Below are positions 7,457 through 15,315 of a stretch of 64,000 nt of DNA, piece by piece (within the stretch, counting starts at the first letter, position 1; each line of letters begins with the position of its first letter). Origin of the DNA: Bradyrhizobium sp. SRS-191. Lineage in GTDB: Bacteria > Pseudomonadota > Alphaproteobacteria > Rhizobiales > Xanthobacteraceae. The stretch covers positions 124,001 through 188,000 of the forward strand of contig NZ_JANBVS010000006.1 of the NCBI RefSeq assembly GCF_024586915.1, written 5' to 3'. The notes below the pieces were generated by a model. It worked only from the letters and a program-made list of their open reading frames with translations, did not search any database and was not told the DNA's origin. A program made the translations under genes and the position numbers.

Positions 7457-8850
7457 CAGCCCAGCACCGGGTCGATCGGCGAGGGCGGCGTGCCGCCGGC
7501 CTCGATGGCCTCGCCCGCCGCGAGGCACATGTCTTCGCGAAAACGCTGGCCGACGAGCTGCACGCCGACCGGGACGCGGCCGACCATGCCGGTCGAGACC
7601 ACGAGGCCCGGCAGGCCGAAGAAGGGAATCGCGATCTGCGTCAGCTGGGCGTGCCAGACCTGCTTGAAGGACTCCTCGTCCTTGCGGTCGAGCTGGTCGG
7701 CGAACGGCAGCATGCCCGACACGGGCATCAGCAGCAGGGGATGCTGCTCCATGAACAGGAGCCATTGCCGGGTCAGCGCGGCGCGGCGCGCGAGCGTCGC
7801 CGACAGGTCGAACGGATGCACCTTGTCCCGGTTGCCGCGCAGGCAGGCGAGCGCGCCGGGGTCGCCTTCCGTCTCGGCCGCGGCGAGCTGGGCCTCGTAG
7901 CCGTCGCCGAGCCAGAGCCGTGTCTGCAGCAGCGCGGCCTCCTGCATCGGCGGCGTGTCCTGGATTTCTTCCACGGTCCAGCCGGCGGCCTCGAGCCGCC
8001 TGGCGGCGTCGCGCAGCGCGGCAACGACCTCGGGCACTGGATTGAGGCCATCGGGATTGACGCAGAGCGTGACGCGCTTCGGCAGCGGAGGCCCTTCGAG
8101 CGGCACCGGCATCCACCAGATATCGCGGACGTCGCGCGCCGACATCGCGGCCAGCGCGATCCTGACGTCGTTGACCGTGCGGGCGAGCGGGCCGGAGACG
8201 GCGCTGATCTGCGGACCGATCGGGCGCTCCGGCAGGCAGGTGTTGAAGGCGGGGATGCGGCCGACTGTCGGGCGCAGGCCGTGGATGCCGCAGGCATAGG
8301 CGGGATAGCGCACGGAGCCGGCGATATCGGTGCCGTGGCCGATATGGCCGATGCCGGCGGCGGTCGCCGAGCCGGCGCCGCCCGAGGAGCCGCCCGGCGT
8401 GATCCCGGGGTCGCGCGGGTTCTTGGTGTGGCCGTGGATGAGGTTGCTGGTGAACCAGCGATACGACACCGCCGGCGTGTTGGTGCGGCCGAGCAGCACG
8501 GCGCCGGCCTTGACGAAATTGTTGACCACCGGGTTATGCGCCGAGGCGATGGCGTCCTTCTGCAGGTTGAGGCCGTTGGTGGTGGCGTAGCCGGCCTGGT
8601 CGACATTGACCTTGATCGTCACCGGCACGCCGGCGAGCGGCCCCGGATCCTCGCCGCGCGCCAGGCGCGCATCGATCGCGTCGGCCTGCTGCAGCACGTC
8701 CTCGGGGCGGTGGTCGATCACGGCGTTGATCGCCGGGTTGACCGCGTCGAGCCGCGCCAGCGCTGACGTCGCGGCGTCCCGCGCGGAGACCTGTTTCGAC
8801 TTGATGAGGGCGGCGAGATCGGCAGCCGGCAGGCGCCAGAGATCGGTCAT
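7456..8850 (-). CDS. Amidase-signature family hydrolase
   Basis: A 464-residue amidase of the amidase-signature family (GatA/fatty-acid amide hydrolase fold), hydrolysing an amide bond of unknown substrate. The triad is visible: Lys80 in VTIKVNVDQ, cis-Ser155 in GGSSGGAG and nucleophile Ser179 in TDIAGSVR, with spacing like that of GatA. No gatB or gatC lies nearby and the C-terminal half differs from GatA, so a role in tRNA amidation is unlikely. ATG 8850 is preceded by GGAG about 8 nt away. First gene of an operon with glutathione peroxidase and DUF3297. Confidence 0.88.
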   Translation of the reverse strand: MTDLWRLPAADLAALIKSKQVSARDAATSALARLDAVNPAINAVIDHRPEDVLQQADAIDARLARGEDPGPLAGVPVTIKVNVDQAGYATTNGLNLQKDAIASAHNPVVNNFVKAGAVLLGRTNTPAVSYRWFTSNLIHGHTKNPRDPGITPGGSSGGAGSATAAGIGHIGHGTDIAGSVRYPAYACGIHGLRPTVGRIPAFNTCLPERPIGPQISAVSGPLARTVNDVRIALAAMSARDVRDIWWMPVPLEGPPLPKRVTLCVNPDGLNPVPEVVAALRDAARRLEAAGWTVEEIQDTPPMQEAALLQTRLWLGDGYEAQLAAAETEGDPGALACLRGNRDKVHPFDLSATLARRAALTRQWLLFMEQHPLLLMPVSGMLPFADQLDRKDEESFKQVWHAQLTQIAIPFFGLPGLVVSTGMVGRVPVGVQLVGQRFREDMCLAAGEAIEAGGTPPSPIDPVLG

Positions 8851-8990
8851 GGGGAGCTCCGTGGTGGTCCCGCGTTCTTAGCGCGACGGAGAGCACGGAG
8901 AAAGCCGTGCGCCGGGCGAGGTGGCCATGCACAAGCGCGGCCCAGCTCGCCTGCGTCTCACGCGCGTGTTGCAGAGCAGTCGCGCCCGCG

Positions 8991-9130
8991 GCCGTCCTTC
9001 GAGACGCCCGCCTCCGGCGGGCTCCTCAGGACGAGGGCGGAGGGTGTGGCGCCGAACGATGGCGGCGCATCGCACTGCTTCCCCTCATGGTGAGGAGCGC
9101 CGCTCGCGGCGCGTCTCGAACCATGAGGCC
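8991..9130. repeat. Two-arm hairpin repeat, family C, copy 1
   Basis: The first arm (GTCCTTCGAGACG...CTCCTCAGGAC) and second arm (CCTCATGGTGAGGAG...CGTCTCGAACCATGAGG) are each long hairpins with inner GC stems. TGAGGAG and CGTCTCGA are kept in every copy while outer stem bases change in matched pairs. It fills most of the gap between the amidase and lactonase genes. Confidence 0.8.
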
Positions 9131-9252
9131 CCAAAGGCTTCCACTGGAGATCAATACCCATCCTGCATCGATCGATCCGGAATCAGGCTTGGCCAAGCTT
9201 CACAATCGACTTTAAGAGCTGAAGCAACAACATCACGACAGGGGGAAACAAC

Positions 9253-10356
9253 ATGATCAGATCGGGCACCATCATGGCCGCAACATTCGTCCTCGCAGCG
9301 GCAGCCACGCTGGCGCCGCGCGCGGGCCACGCCGAGACCTACGCCTATGTCGGCAATGCCGACAGCAACGACATCAGCGTGTTCAAGTTCGATGCCGCCT
9401 CCGGCGAGATGAGCCCCGTGCAGACGGCCGCCTTTGTCAGCGTCGAGAAGCCGGGATCCTCGACCCCGCTCGCGGTCAGCCCGGACAGACGCGTGCTGAT
9501 CGCAGGCGTGCGCTCGCAGCCTTACCTCGCCGAGAGTTTTGCCATCGACGCCAAGACCGGCCAGCTCACGCATCTCGGCAATGGACCGCTCGCCGACAGC
9601 ATGGCCAACATCGCCTTCGACCGCACCGGCAAGCTGCTGTTCAGCGCCTCCTATGGCGGCAACAAGGTGGCGGCGAACCCGGTGCAGGCGAATGGCGTCG
9701 TCGCAGTCCCGAGCCAGGTGATCCCGACCGGGTTGAACGCTCACGCCTTCCTGCCCTCGCCCGACAACCGCTTCGTGTTCGCGACCAATCTCGGCTCCGA
9801 CCAGGTGCTCGGCTTCGCCTTCGATGCCGCCACGGGCGCGCTGACGGCCAAGGACGCGCTGACGGTGAAGACGCCGGAGAAGTCAGGCCCGCGCCACTTC
9901 ATCTTCCACCCGAACGGCAAGTTCATCTATCTCCTGCACGAGCTCAACGCCGATCTTGCCGTCTATGCGTATGACGCTGACAAGGGCACGTGGACCGAGC
10001 AGCAGCGCCTCACCACCCTGCCCCCTGGCTTCACCGGCAAGCCCTGGGCGGCCGATCTTCATGCGACGCCGGATGGCAAGTTTCTCTACACTTCGGAGCG
10101 CGGCTCGAACACGCTGGCCGCATTCAAGATCGATGCGGACAGCGGGCGCCTGAACCTGATCGGCAGCGTGCCGACCGAGACCCAGCCGCGCGGCTTCGCC
10201 ATCGATCCCACCGGCCACTATCTCGCCGCGGTCGGCGAGGTGTCCAACGGCATGACGGTGTACAAGATCGACCCGAGCAGCGGTGCGCTGGAGAAGGTGA
10301 AGTCGACCGCGGTCGGCAAGAAGCCGAACTGGGTGGAGTTCGTCAGCCTGCCTTGA
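9253..10356 (+). CDS. Exported seven-bladed beta-propeller lactonase-family protein
   Basis: A 367-residue protein of the lactonase/YbhE beta-propeller family (PF10282), whose characterised members hydrolyse 6-phosphogluconolactone or related lactones. It has a clear signal peptide (MIRSGTIMAATFVLAAAATL, cleavage likely after GHA), so the product is periplasmic. Blades repeat the pattern GxxxVFxTNLGSD / DADSGRL / PTGHYLAAVGEVS. A strong AGGGGG ribosome site precedes ATG 9253. Because it is exported, gluconolactone made by a PQQ glucose dehydrogenase would be a more natural substrate than a sugar phosphate; that is inference. The PQQ genes begin 1.3 kb downstream. Confidence 0.8.
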   Translation: MIRSGTIMAATFVLAAAATLAPRAGHAETYAYVGNADSNDISVFKFDAASGEMSPVQTAAFVSVEKPGSSTPLAVSPDRRVLIAGVRSQPYLAESFAIDAKTGQLTHLGNGPLADSMANIAFDRTGKLLFSASYGGNKVAANPVQANGVVAVPSQVIPTGLNAHAFLPSPDNRFVFATNLGSDQVLGFAFDAATGALTAKDALTVKTPEKSGPRHFIFHPNGKFIYLLHELNADLAVYAYDADKGTWTEQQRLTTLPPGFTGKPWAADLHATPDGKFLYTSERGSNTLAAFKIDADSGRLNLIGSVPTETQPRGFAIDPTGHYLAAVGEVSNGMTVYKIDPSSGALEKVKSTAVGKKPNWVEFVSLP

Positions 10357-10389
10357 GCGGCGGGTCTGTGCGGCGGCACTGCCGCCGCG

Positions 10390-10526
10390 GCCATCCTTCG
10401 AGACGCGCGCCCGAGGGCGCGCTCCTCAGGATGAGGGCGGAGGATGCGGCTAGAACTCTTAAGGCGTGTCACGCGGCCTCTCCTCATGGTGAGGAGGCGC
10501 AACGCGCCGTCTCGAACCATGAGGCC
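10390..10526. repeat. Two-arm hairpin repeat, family C, copy 2
   Basis: Same order and orientation as the copy at 8991. First arm CATCCTTCGAGACG...CTCCTCAGGATG, second arm CTCATGGTGAGGAGGCGC...GTCTCGAACCATGAG. It begins 34 bp after the lactonase stop and ends 53 bp before the truncated haemoglobin start. Confidence 0.8.
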
Positions 10527-10578
10527 CCAGTGCGCTCCGGCGTTTCCTTCCGCACGATCCATCCCTATATACAGCGCC

Positions 10579-11013
10579 ATGAACAGTCCCGCGCCGCAGA
10601 CCGATCGTCATCCCCTCGCCGTCCAGCATCCGGACCTCGATGACGCCGCGATCCGCCTGCTGGTCGAGACGTTCTACGGCCGTGCGCGCGAGGACGAGCT
10701 GATCGGCCCGATCTTCAACCGCACGGTCGAGGACTGGGACGAGCATATCGGCCGGATCAGCGATTTCTGGTCGTCGATGTTCCTGAAGACGGGACGCTAC
10801 AGCGGCGCACCGATGCGACCGCATTTGTTGCTGGAGTTGCACGGCCCGCATTTCGACCGCTGGCTGCAGCTGTTCGAGGCGACGGCGAAGGACCTGTTCG
10901 CGCCTGAGCTCGCCGAGCTCTTCATCATCCGCGCCCGCCGTATTGCGGACAGTTTCGAGATGGGAATCGCCAGCACCCGCGGCGAGCTGGTCCGGCCCCG
11001 TCATTCCGTCTGA
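10579..11013 (+). CDS. Group 3 truncated haemoglobin
   Basis: A 144-residue small globin of the group III (P) class, haem proteins linked to oxygen or nitric-oxide chemistry under low oxygen. The pattern AAIRLLVETFYGRAREDELIG, then WDEHIGRISDFWSSMFL and HLLLELHGPHFDRWLQLF, is characteristic, with the proximal His in the last block. The frame is open from 10444, but that part is family C repeat sequence, so ATG 10579 (MNSPAPQTDRHPLAVQHP) is taken as the start. It stands alone on the plus strand between a repeat and a convergent DUF6894 gene. Confidence 0.85.
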   Translation: MNSPAPQTDRHPLAVQHPDLDDAAIRLLVETFYGRAREDELIGPIFNRTVEDWDEHIGRISDFWSSMFLKTGRYSGAPMRPHLLLELHGPHFDRWLQLFEATAKDLFAPELAELFIIRARRIADSFEMGIASTRGELVRPRHSV

Positions 11014-11066
11014 GCCCATCCGTCTGAGCCCGCGCCGCCCGCGTGCGATCCGCGGCACGGCGCCGC

Positions 11067-11324
11067 TCAGTGCCGCGTCATCGATTGCGCGGTCATGTTG
11101 AAGATCGCCTCGGAGAACGGAAACTCCAGCACGATCTCGCCATCCTCGTCGGTGACCTCGATGACGGCCGTCATCAGCGCCGCGTTGCCGCCTTCGGTGC
11201 GCAACAGTTCCTTGATCATGTCGCGCGCGACTTCCCAGGCGCGGTCGGGATTGCGCAGCACTTCGCCGTCGGTGTCGGAGACCAGTTCCTCGCCGATCCG
11301 TGTGTTGAAGAAATATCTAGGCAT
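11067..11324 (-). CDS. DUF6894 family small protein
   Basis: 85 residues, matching DUF6894, a short family expanded in Bradyrhizobium and relatives and of unknown role. It starts MPRYFFNTRIGEELVSD, with the aromatic PRYFF N-terminus and following D-rich turn (DTDGEVL) typical of the family; the C-terminal half has EVTDEDGEIVLEFPFSEA. GGAA lies 7 nt before ATG 11324. The gene is convergent with the truncated haemoglobin and divergent from pqqA, so it is probably expressed on its own. Confidence 0.8.
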   Translation of the reverse strand: MPRYFFNTRIGEELVSDTDGEVLRNPDRAWEVARDMIKELLRTEGGNAALMTAVIEVTDEDGEIVLEFPFSEAIFNMTAQSMTRH

Positions 11325-11628
11325 CGTCAGTTTCCAATGGGGTCACACGCTGGGATTTTGAAGTCTCGAACCTCTCACAACCGCTTTATCCGCCCGCGTC
11401 GCGCCCCAAGCTAATGGCGGAACAGGACGGCGGTGCGAAGCCTTCGATCACGAATTCGTTGTTTTCGCGGCTCAAACCGACGAAAAACGCAGCAATTCGC
11501 GTTTGCGACTTCGCACTGCAATAAGCGGGCCTGAGACGTTCAAACAAAAAGATTCCACTGGCGAACTTTTCGTAGCACGGTAGTTTAATGCTGAGGACGA
11601 TAACCGTCCCGTCTTGAAGGAGAGGACA
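11325..11628. other. Intergenic region upstream of pqqA
   Basis: About 300 bp between divergent DUF6894 and pqqA, less GC-rich than its surroundings. It should hold the pqq promoter. I see no convincing -35/-10 pair, EcfG site or repeat. The only firm site is the pqqA ribosome binding sequence GGAGAGG, 4 nt before the start codon. Confidence 0.5.
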
Positions 11629-11709
11629 ATGGCCTGGAAAGCACCGAAGATTGTTGAAGTGCCGGTCGGCATGGAAATCAACATGTACGCCTGCGCCGCC
11701 CGCAAATAA
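11629..11709 (+). CDS. pqqA: PQQ precursor peptide PqqA
   Basis: A 26-residue peptide, MAWKAPKIVEVPVGMEINMY followed by ACAARK, whose Glu16 and Tyr20 are the residues cross-linked by PqqE to begin PQQ synthesis. The E-x3-Y spacing and the VPVGMEINMYA core match PqqA from other proteobacteria. The ribosome site GGAGAGG lies just upstream. The gene is short enough to be missed by length-filtered gene finding. It precedes pqqB by 248 bp, which would allow separate, higher expression of the substrate peptide. Confidence 0.95.
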   Translation: MAWKAPKIVEVPVGMEINMYACAARK

Positions 11710-11957
11710 TTCGCGGGTGTGACGTCCAGGTCCCGGCGAGAAGCTCCCGCCCGATCCGGACGTCGACGCTTGAGGGTGGGGGTCAGCGATCGCGTACGGG
11801 CCAGCGCCGATGCGCGGGTTTTGGCGCAGATCCGATGTCCCACCCTCGTCGCCTTCGTGGCCTGCTGATCGATCTGACCTCTGGTCGATCTGATCGCTGG
11901 CCATCCTGCCGCCGGTAATCGCGTGCGCCATCACAGCTGAATTCCAGGAGACGGCTC

Positions 11958-12887
11958 ATGCTTCGCCTCGTCGTCCTGGGCGCCGCCGCGGGCGGCGGAG
12001 TCCCGCAGTGGAATTGCGGCTGCGCCGTGTGCCGCGCCGCGCGCACGGACCATCCCGAGATCCGCAACAGCCAGGCCTCGGTCGCCGTCAGCGCCGACGG
12101 CGCCAACTGGTTCCTGGTCAACGCCTCGCCGGACCTGCGCCAGCAGGTCACCGCGACGCCGCAACTGCATCCCAAGCCCGGCGCGCTGCGCCACAGCCCG
12201 ATCGCCGGCGTGATCCTGACCAATGGCGAGATCGACGCGGTCACCGGGCTGCTGTCGATGCGGGAGAGCTCGCCGTTTTCGATCCATGCCCACCCGAAGG
12301 TGCTTGCGATCCTCAAGTCCAACAACATCTTCGATGTGTTGAAGGAAGAGAACGTCAAGCGCGTGCCGATCGTGATCGACGTCCCGTTCCGCCCCACGCT
12401 GCAGGACGGCGCGCCGTCGGGACTGGAGATCACCGCGTTCGCCGTGACCGGCACCAGCGCCTGGTATCTGCGCGACAAGCAGCATCCGGGCGGCAGCTCC
12501 TCGACCGGCGACACGCTCGGCCTGAAGATCGAGGACGTCGAGAGCGGGCAATATGCCTATGTCATCGCCGCCTGCGCCGACGTCGACTTCGACTTGAAAA
12601 CGAGATTGAAAGGCGCGCCGCTGGTGCTGTTCGACGGCACGGTGTGGCGCGACGACGAGATGATCCAGGCCGGGCTCGGCAACAAGACCGGGCAGAGCAT
12701 GGGACATATCGCGATGTCCGGAGAAAGCGGCGCGATCAAGCAGCTGGCGGACCTCGGGATCGGCAGGAAGATCTTCCTGCACATCAACAACTCCAATCCG
12801 GCGTGGCTGCACGCCTCACCCGAGCGGCAAACGTTGGAACGCGAGGGATGGGAAATCCCCGCTGAAGGGATGGAGATCGTACTGTGA
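11958..12887 (+). CDS. pqqB: PQQ biosynthesis protein PqqB
   Basis: A 309-residue metallo-beta-lactamase-fold protein of the PQQ pathway, thought to hydroxylate a tyrosine-derived intermediate. It starts MLRLVVLGAAAGGGVPQWNC, with the Cys-rich motif NCGCAVCRAAR that binds zinc in the family, then RNSQASVAVS and the signature NASPDLRQQ. The C-terminus HINNSNPAWL is also typical. AGGAG lies about 9 nt before the start. Its stop overlaps the pqqC start (GTGA), indicating coupled translation. Confidence 0.95.
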   Translation: MLRLVVLGAAAGGGVPQWNCGCAVCRAARTDHPEIRNSQASVAVSADGANWFLVNASPDLRQQVTATPQLHPKPGALRHSPIAGVILTNGEIDAVTGLLSMRESSPFSIHAHPKVLAILKSNNIFDVLKEENVKRVPIVIDVPFRPTLQDGAPSGLEITAFAVTGTSAWYLRDKQHPGGSSSTGDTLGLKIEDVESGQYAYVIAACADVDFDLKTRLKGAPLVLFDGTVWRDDEMIQAGLGNKTGQSMGHIAMSGESGAIKQLADLGIGRKIFLHINNSNPAWLHASPERQTLEREGWEIPAEGMEIVL

Positions 12888-13663
12888 GTGAGGTCAATCT
12901 GAGCGGAATGACGGCGCTGTCGATCGGACGCGGCGTGACGCTGAACAATGCGAGCGAATTGGAAGCGGCGCTGCGCCACATCGGCGCTGTGCGCTATCAC
13001 AACCACCATCCGTTCCATAAGCTGCTGCACAGCGGCAAGCTCAACAAGGGCCAGGTGCAGGCCTGGGCGCTGAACCGCTACTACTACCAGTCGACGATCC
13101 CGCTGAAGGACGCGATGGTGATGACGCGCTTCCGCGACCGCGCCACGCGGCTGGAATGGCGGCATCGCATCGAGGATCATGACGGTGACGTCGGCAGCGA
13201 AGGCGGCATCGAGCGCTGGATCAAGCTCACGGAAGGCCTCGGCCTCGACACGGCCTACGTGGAATCCACCGAGGGCATCCTGCCGGCGACGCGCTTCGCC
13301 GTGGAGGCCTATGTGCATTTCTGCCGCGACCGCTCGCCGCTCGAGGCGATCGCCTCGTCGCTGACCGAGCTGTTCGCGCCCGGTATCCATGAAGAGCGCA
13401 TCTCGGGGATGCTGGAGCACTACGACTTCGTCAACAACGACACGATGAGCTACTTCAAGCGCCGCCTCACCCAGGCGCCGCGCGATGCGAACTTCGCGCT
13501 GCATTACGTGAAGGAGCATGCGACAACGCCGGAGCAGCGCGCCGCCGTGTGCAATGCGCTGATCTTCAAGACCAACGTGCTGTGGGTACAGCTCGACGCG
13601 CTGTATCACGCGTATGTCGAGGGCCACATCCCGCCCGGCGCGTTCGTGCCGAAGGAGGGATAG
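12884..13663 (+). CDS. pqqC: Pyrroloquinoline-quinone synthase PqqC
   Basis: 259 residues; the cofactor-free oxidase that carries out the final ring closure and eight-electron oxidation to PQQ. The fold is all-helical, like haem-oxygenase/TenA proteins. Visible signatures are RYHNHHPFHKLLHSGKL near the N-terminus (active-site His cluster), WALNRYYYQSTIPLKDA, and EHYDFV with the later HYVKEHA. The GTG start at 12884 overlaps the pqqB stop by 4 nt. After its stop comes a 153-bp gap with a strong hairpin before pqqD. Confidence 0.95.
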   Translation: MSEVNLSGMTALSIGRGVTLNNASELEAALRHIGAVRYHNHHPFHKLLHSGKLNKGQVQAWALNRYYYQSTIPLKDAMVMTRFRDRATRLEWRHRIEDHDGDVGSEGGIERWIKLTEGLGLDTAYVESTEGILPATRFAVEAYVHFCRDRSPLEAIASSLTELFAPGIHEERISGMLEHYDFVNNDTMSYFKRRLTQAPRDANFALHYVKEHATTPEQRAAVCNALIFKTNVLWVQLDALYHAYVEGHIPPGAFVPKEG

Positions 13664-13706
13664 CGTTGCGCTTGTGGATCACAGCTGCCGCCGCACGAAT
13701 GGTGCG

Positions 13707-13754
13707 CTCCCCTCCCCCCGGGCGAAGCGGAGCTTCGCTAGGCGGGGAGGGGAG
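13707..13754. terminator. Strong hairpin between pqqC and pqqD
   Basis: The outer 11-bp stem CTCCCCTCCCC (13707-13717) / GGGGAGGGGAG (13744-13754) encloses a second stem GCGAAGC (13722-13728) / GCTTCGC (13732-13738). There is no U-run, so it may pause or stabilise RNA rather than terminate. It is the only structure in the gap splitting the pqq operon. Confidence 0.6.
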
Positions 13755-13816
13755 TTGCACCGCGTGCTGGGCGGCCGCCCTGCTCTCTCGATAGAACGCC
13801 TTAGAGATATCTCACC

Positions 13817-14125
13817 ATGGCCCCGCGTCACATCCAGGTCACCGAAACCAGCCGCGTGGTGCTGCCGCGGCATACCAAGTTGAAATATGACGAGACGCGG
13901 CAGGTGTGGGTGATCCTCGCGCCGGAGCGCGTGCTGGCGCCGGATGAGATCGCGGTCGAGGTGCTCAAGCTGTGCGACGGCGCGCGCAGCGTCGCTGATA
14001 TCATCGACGAGCTCGCGGCGAAATATGCCGCGCCGCGCGATGTCATTGCCACGGACGTCGTCGCGATGTTGCAGGATCTCGCCGACAAGGGCTTTCTCAC
14101 CGAGGTTCGGGAGACGACGACATGA
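13817..14125 (+). CDS. pqqD: PqqA-binding chaperone PqqD
   Basis: A 102-residue RiPP recognition element (PqqD-like winged-helix fold) that binds PqqA and presents it to PqqE. The sequence LPRHTKLKYDETRQVWVILAPE followed by DEIAVEVLKLCDG and SVADIIDELA is the normal PqqD pattern, and the length is typical. Its stop overlaps the pqqE start by 4 nt (ATGA), so the chaperone and its radical-SAM partner are made together. Confidence 0.95.
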   Translation: MAPRHIQVTETSRVVLPRHTKLKYDETRQVWVILAPERVLAPDEIAVEVLKLCDGARSVADIIDELAAKYAAPRDVIATDVVAMLQDLADKGFLTEVRETTT

Positions 14126-15315
14126 CCGAGCTCACCGAGACCACGCCGCAGATCGACAGCAATGACAGCCTCGCCGTGCTGGAGCGCCGCGGCTCTGTGG
14201 CCGAGACATACGGCATTCCGCTGGCCGTGCTGCTCGAGCTCACCCATCGCTGCCCGCTGCAGTGCCCGTATTGCTCCAACCCGCTCGAGCTCGACAGATC
14301 CGGGCAGGAGCTGACGACGGCCGAGTGGAAAAAGGTGCTGTCGGAGCTTGCCGAGATCGGCGTGCTGCAGGTGCATTTCTCCGGCGGCGAGCCGACTGCG
14401 CGCAAGGACATCGTCGAGCTGGTCCAGCACGCCAACGAGGTCGGCCTCTACACCAACCTGATCACCTCGGCCGTGCTGCTCACGCGGGAGCGGCTGAAAG
14501 AGCTGGCCGATGCCGGCCTGTGCCACGTGCAGATCAGCTTCCAGGGCAATGAGCCCGTGGTCGCCGACCGTGTCGGCGGCTACAAGGGCGGCCATGCCAA
14601 GAAGCTCGAGGTGGCGCGCTGGACCCGGGAGCTCGACCTGCCGCTGACGGTCAACGCCGTCATGCACCGGCAGAACCTGCATCAGTTGCCCGACATCATC
14701 CAGATGGCGGTCGATCTCGACGCCGACCGGCTCGAGGTCGCCAACGTGCAATATTACGGCTGGGCGCTGAAGAACCGCGCCAGCCTGATGCCGACCTATC
14801 AGCAGCTCGAAGAAACCGATCGGTTGGTCGAAGACGCGCGCGAGCGGCTGAAGGGCACGCTGACGATCGACTACGTCGTGCCGGACTACTACGCGCTGCG
14901 GCCGAAGAAGTGCATGGGGGGCTGGGGCCGGCAGTTCTTCAACATCTCGCCCTCGGGCAAGGTGCTGCCGTGCCATGCCGCCGAGAGCATCACCGGGCTC
15001 GACTTCATGTCGGTGCGCTCGAACAATTCCATTGCGTGGATCTGGCAGAACTCCGAGGCCTTCAACCGCTATCGCGGCACCGGCTGGATGAAGGAGCCGT
15101 GCAAGAGCTGCGAGTTCCGCGAGATCGATTTCGGCGGCTGCCGCTGCCAGGCCTTCGCGCTGACCGGCGACGCCGCCAACACCGATCCCGCCTGCACGCT
15201 GTCGCCGCTGCACGAGAGCATCTTCAAGCAGGCCGAGCGCGATGCGGCCTCCGGCCAGGACCGCTTCCTGTATCGCAACTTCGCCGGTGGCACGCCCGAG
15301 AGCAACGATGCCTGA
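14122..15315 (+). CDS. pqqE: PqqA peptide cyclase PqqE (radical SAM)
   Basis: 397 residues; joins Glu16 and Tyr20 of PqqA. The radical-SAM cluster motif CPLQCPYC gives Cys44, Cys48 and Cys51, followed by the HFSGGEPTARKDI SAM-binding stretch. The C-terminal SPASM region carries the auxiliary-cluster cysteines in KKCMGGWG, LPCHA, CKSCEF and GGCRCQA. Length and motif order match PqqE of other alphaproteobacteria. The 3' end overlaps the next gene by 8 nt, extending the pqq operon to an alpha/beta hydrolase. Confidence 0.96.
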   Translation: MTELTETTPQIDSNDSLAVLERRGSVAETYGIPLAVLLELTHRCPLQCPYCSNPLELDRSGQELTTAEWKKVLSELAEIGVLQVHFSGGEPTARKDIVELVQHANEVGLYTNLITSAVLLTRERLKELADAGLCHVQISFQGNEPVVADRVGGYKGGHAKKLEVARWTRELDLPLTVNAVMHRQNLHQLPDIIQMAVDLDADRLEVANVQYYGWALKNRASLMPTYQQLEETDRLVEDARERLKGTLTIDYVVPDYYALRPKKCMGGWGRQFFNISPSGKVLPCHAAESITGLDFMSVRSNNSIAWIWQNSEAFNRYRGTGWMKEPCKSCEFREIDFGGCRCQAFALTGDAANTDPACTLSPLHESIFKQAERDAASGQDRFLYRNFAGGTPESNDA

